Assembly: GCA_022385755.1 (NCBI GenBank)
Contig: MU278354.1
Coordinates: forward strand, 186,001-250,000
Direction of reading: 5' to 3'
DNA length: 64,000 nt
DNA from: Trametopsis cervina
Lineage: Eukaryota > Basidiomycota > Agaricomycetes > Polyporales > Irpicaceae
Shown here: in pieces, positions 61,382-64,000 of the stretch
Layout of the letters: every line of letters begins with the position of its first letter
How positions within the stretch are numbered: the first letter of the stretch is position 1
The notes under the pieces: model-generated
Databases searched by the model: none
What the model saw: only the letters and a program-made list of their open reading frames with translations
Told to the model about the DNA's origin: nothing
Made by a program: the position numbers and the translations under genes

Positions 61382-64000
61382 ATGAAGACTCTGCACCAGA
61401 GACTCAATTTGTATGGACACCCGCCCCTTGTACGCTATATCTTCTGACCCGTGATATAGGTATATAGATGGTAACGAAACCTACACTTTCGTACCCGCCG
61501 AGCCGGTCGGTGCACGTTCCTTAACAATATACAGAAACTCTGGAGATGTAGTCCTCAATCGTGAGCGATAACATATTATGCGTGGCTTTTGATGCTGAGA
61601 AGCACCCAGCACCCAATACTCCTCTTGCGGCAACCGCTGAACGTTCGGGCAAGACAATATATGGCATACTTGGAATGGTGACCCTCGTGATGTGTGAGTG
61701 CCATCCTTTCATCTATAGCGTATTGCATTGATCTTTTGAGCAGCCGAATACATTATCATAATTACCGGAAGGGAGCACCGAGGACGGTTCATGGGTCACA
61801 ACGTCTACCGCGCCACAGACTACGACATTCTCCCTTTGAACCCAGATGTCTCCATAACGAATCCCCCAAACAGTGTTGAAGCTCATTTGCTCGCTCTTGT
61901 CCGAAGCCATCTCTATGGCGGATACTTCTTGTATAGCTACGGCTGGGACCTGACCAGACGCCTCCAGGCGCAGTGGGCGACCATACAGGAGGATGCGGGC
62001 CGTGCATTGTGGGAAGTTGTGAGTTGCCACTACAGTTCTCTACTTCACTGGTTTCTAACTGTTATTCCCTCTGTAGGCGGATGACCGATTCTTCTGGAAC
62101 AAGTGTGTGGGACAAACACCCAATCGTTGCCCAGAAACTGACCAGCATTGAGCAGATTCTTGCAAGGGAGGTTTATCGACGCCACTTACGCCAACTCGGA
62201 CCAGAATGTGAATGTTTCTGACTATTGCGACTGGCTCTGAAGCTGATATCATGCCTGTAGCTTAGCCCATACATCCTACCCATCATCTACGGCAGTGAGT
62301 GCAACCGTCAGTCCCGCGAATGTGCGCAGTTGATCGTATGTCCAGCGTTCGACATCCGCCCTGCACGTGTCAATGGCCACCATATTCGCTTGTGTCTGAT
62401 GAGCCGACGTTCAAGATACAGGGCAGGCACGCGGTACTTCCGCCGTGGAATTGATCGCGACGGACATGTTGCCAATTTTGTGGAGACGGAACAGGTGCTA
62501 CTTCTCGATTCTCCAAGTCGAGAAGGTCCAGGGGACGAGGTCAACGCACAACTCAGTTTCGTGCAAATTCGAGGCAGTGTACCGCTATTCTGGGCCGAAG
62601 TCAACACACTGCGGTATAAACCTGACCTACAGATTATGGACCTGCAAGATACAGTGAGTCAAGCCTGCTTTCGCTGTTTGTTCTTCACCTAAACGTATGG
62701 ATCAAAGGTCGACGCTGCCAGGAAACATTTCGATGAGCAAGTCCAGCTCTACGGACAGACAAGTCTCGTAAGTTTAGTGAATCACAAGGGCCATGAGAAA
62801 CCTGTCAAGGAAGCGTACGAACGAGGTGTTGCGGAGGTATTATCAAGCTTGTCATCCTTGAACATTTTGCTCATATTTCATATTGCAGCTCAATCACCCG
62901 CAAGTTCACTATCAATATTTTGACTTCCACAGCGAGTGCAAAAACATGCGGTGGGATCGTATCAGTGTCCTTATTGACAAGATGGAAGAGGATCTCATCA
63001 GCCAAGGCTACTTCCACCTGGATTCCCGTAAATCTGAACCCGTCAAGCTCCAGAACGGGACGGTCCGTACGAACTGCATGGATAACCTCGACAGAACGAA
63101 CGTCGCGCAGGCGGCCTTCGCGAAGTGGACCTTGAACAGACAACTACGGTCCCTCGGAATTCTGAACGAAAACGAGTCTATAGATAGCTATGACGAACTC
63201 ATCAAGGATTTCCGCGAAAGTGAGTCGGCCGCGGGCCTATGTATTTTTAGGTTACTCAAGCATGTTCTCGGTGCAGTGTGGGCGGACCACGCCAACGAGA
63301 TCTCGATCGCATACAGCGGAACAGGCGCACTGAAGACCGATTTCACCAGGACGGGGAAGCGAACCAAGCTCGGAGCCCTCGAGGACGGTTACAAGTCTGT
63401 CATGCGCTATTTAAAGAACAACTACTTTGATGGAGCTCGCCAGGTAGGTTGCTCATGGTGTGCTGCCGTGGGCTTGCTAATCATGCATGTACGCAGGATG
63501 CCTTCGATCTTATGACAGGCACGTGGCAGCCAGGCCGAAGCTGGTCGCCAGTCTCGCTCGTCTCAGACCGCAGACCTCTCATTATACGCGCGGTAAGGCT
63601 GGCGATGAATTGAAATAAGCGGCGAACTCATACCATGCATATAATTAGATGCCCTACGTCCTATGGTTCTCCGTATTCATGATTCTCGCCGGCCTGACCC
63701 TACCTCGAACATCTGGTGTGTACTGATGCGATTATGCATGCATCGGCCGAGTTGACGCTACCCCTATAGACTATTCCCTGCTCTACTACTTCCTCCTTTG
63801 GTTCGCTCTGCTCACAGTCTCTCTTACCTTTATCTTCGTGCACGGCATTGAATACGTGAACTGGCCGCGGCTGCTGCCTCTGTCTGACATCATATATTAC
63901 GATGGTGTAGGCTTCCGTTCAGGCAATAAGGGTAAAGGCTTCGGCGTACCCGCCTTGGACCCCCGCCGCCTGGCGAGTGCGTCGAAGTTGAATCATAAGC
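61382..64000 (+). CDS. SAC1: SAC1 phosphoinositide phosphatase, partial
   Basis: ER/Golgi membrane phosphatase that removes mainly the 4-phosphate of PI4P. Fourteen exons reach the right edge (61382-61410, 61460-61560, 61610-61693, 61744-62018, 62077-62104, 62146-62207, 62261-62294, 62346-62653, 62708-62836, 62889-63219, 63277-63443, 63497-63592, 63649-63715, 63770-64000), giving 647 residues so far. Marks: LHQRLNLYIDGNETYTF, IYGILGMVTLVMSEYIIIIT, ADDRFFWNK, LPIIYGTFDIRP, the catalytic CMDNLDRT (CX5R) in RTNCMDNLDRTNVAQAAF, MWADHANEISIAYSGTGALK, and two C-terminal membrane segments (YVLWFSVFMILAGLTL; SLLYYFLLWFALLTVSLTF). The intron at 62105-62145 is only 41 bases; an acceptor at 62165 would also keep frame. 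The stop lies outside. Confidence 0.94.

Overview
The window is nuclear DNA of a filamentous basidiomycete, most likely an Agaricomycete. The evidence is about 25 protein genes, most with homologues across eukaryotes, cut by roughly 150 introns that I could resolve by splice phase. Most introns are 45-60 bases, with GT donors, a CTNAN-like branch site and a CAG or TAG acceptor. A DCWYGYNCRTQ-type F-box protein, common in this group, supports the placement. The organism call is an inference; no rRNA or mitochondrial marker is present.

Left third (1-24 kb): a partial ecdysoneless gene diverges from V-ATPase subunit F, which converges on TIM21. An F-box gene follows, then an unrecognised Ser-rich protein (6.9-7.8 kb). 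After a poorly coding stretch with traces of an unresolved minus-strand gene (10-11.7 kb), casein kinase 2 alpha diverges from a small SET-domain protein, followed by the mitochondrial DnaJ MDJ1 and a 15-exon MFS transporter. A second weakly coding stretch (20.6-22.5 kb) precedes a choline/ethanolamine kinase.

Middle (24-48 kb): a tandem CCCH zinc-finger gene, a 2.8 kb gap, then the largest gene, the proteasome activator BLM10/PA200 with 39 exons. It diverges from a mitochondrial chalcone-isomerase-fold protein. Next come tRNA-Thr, AP-3 sigma, Mediator MED6 diverging from an Nramp metal transporter, tRNA-Lys, and a 3.4 kb accessory-looking stretch with two weakly supported minus-strand genes.

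Right third (48.9-64 kb): a C2H2 regulator, a large-subunit catalase with a DJ-1-like C-terminal domain, a second tRNA-Lys, MCM5, a second tRNA-Thr, CSN6, a TMEM205-like membrane protein, U2 snRNP A', and a SAC1 phosphoinositide phosphatase that runs off the right edge.

The genes do not form one pathway. They are a typical mixed euchromatic set arranged as divergent and convergent pairs. I see no mobile element, CRISPR array, secondary-metabolite cluster or clearly new multigene system. The most unusual signals are in RNA processing: micro-exons of 8-24 bases in BLM10 and 21 bases in the CCCH gene, two GC-AG introns in MCM5, stop-free in-frame introns, and four intron-bearing tRNAs in a mirrored Thr-Lys-Lys-Thr order. 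Paired CRE-like sites precede the catalase.
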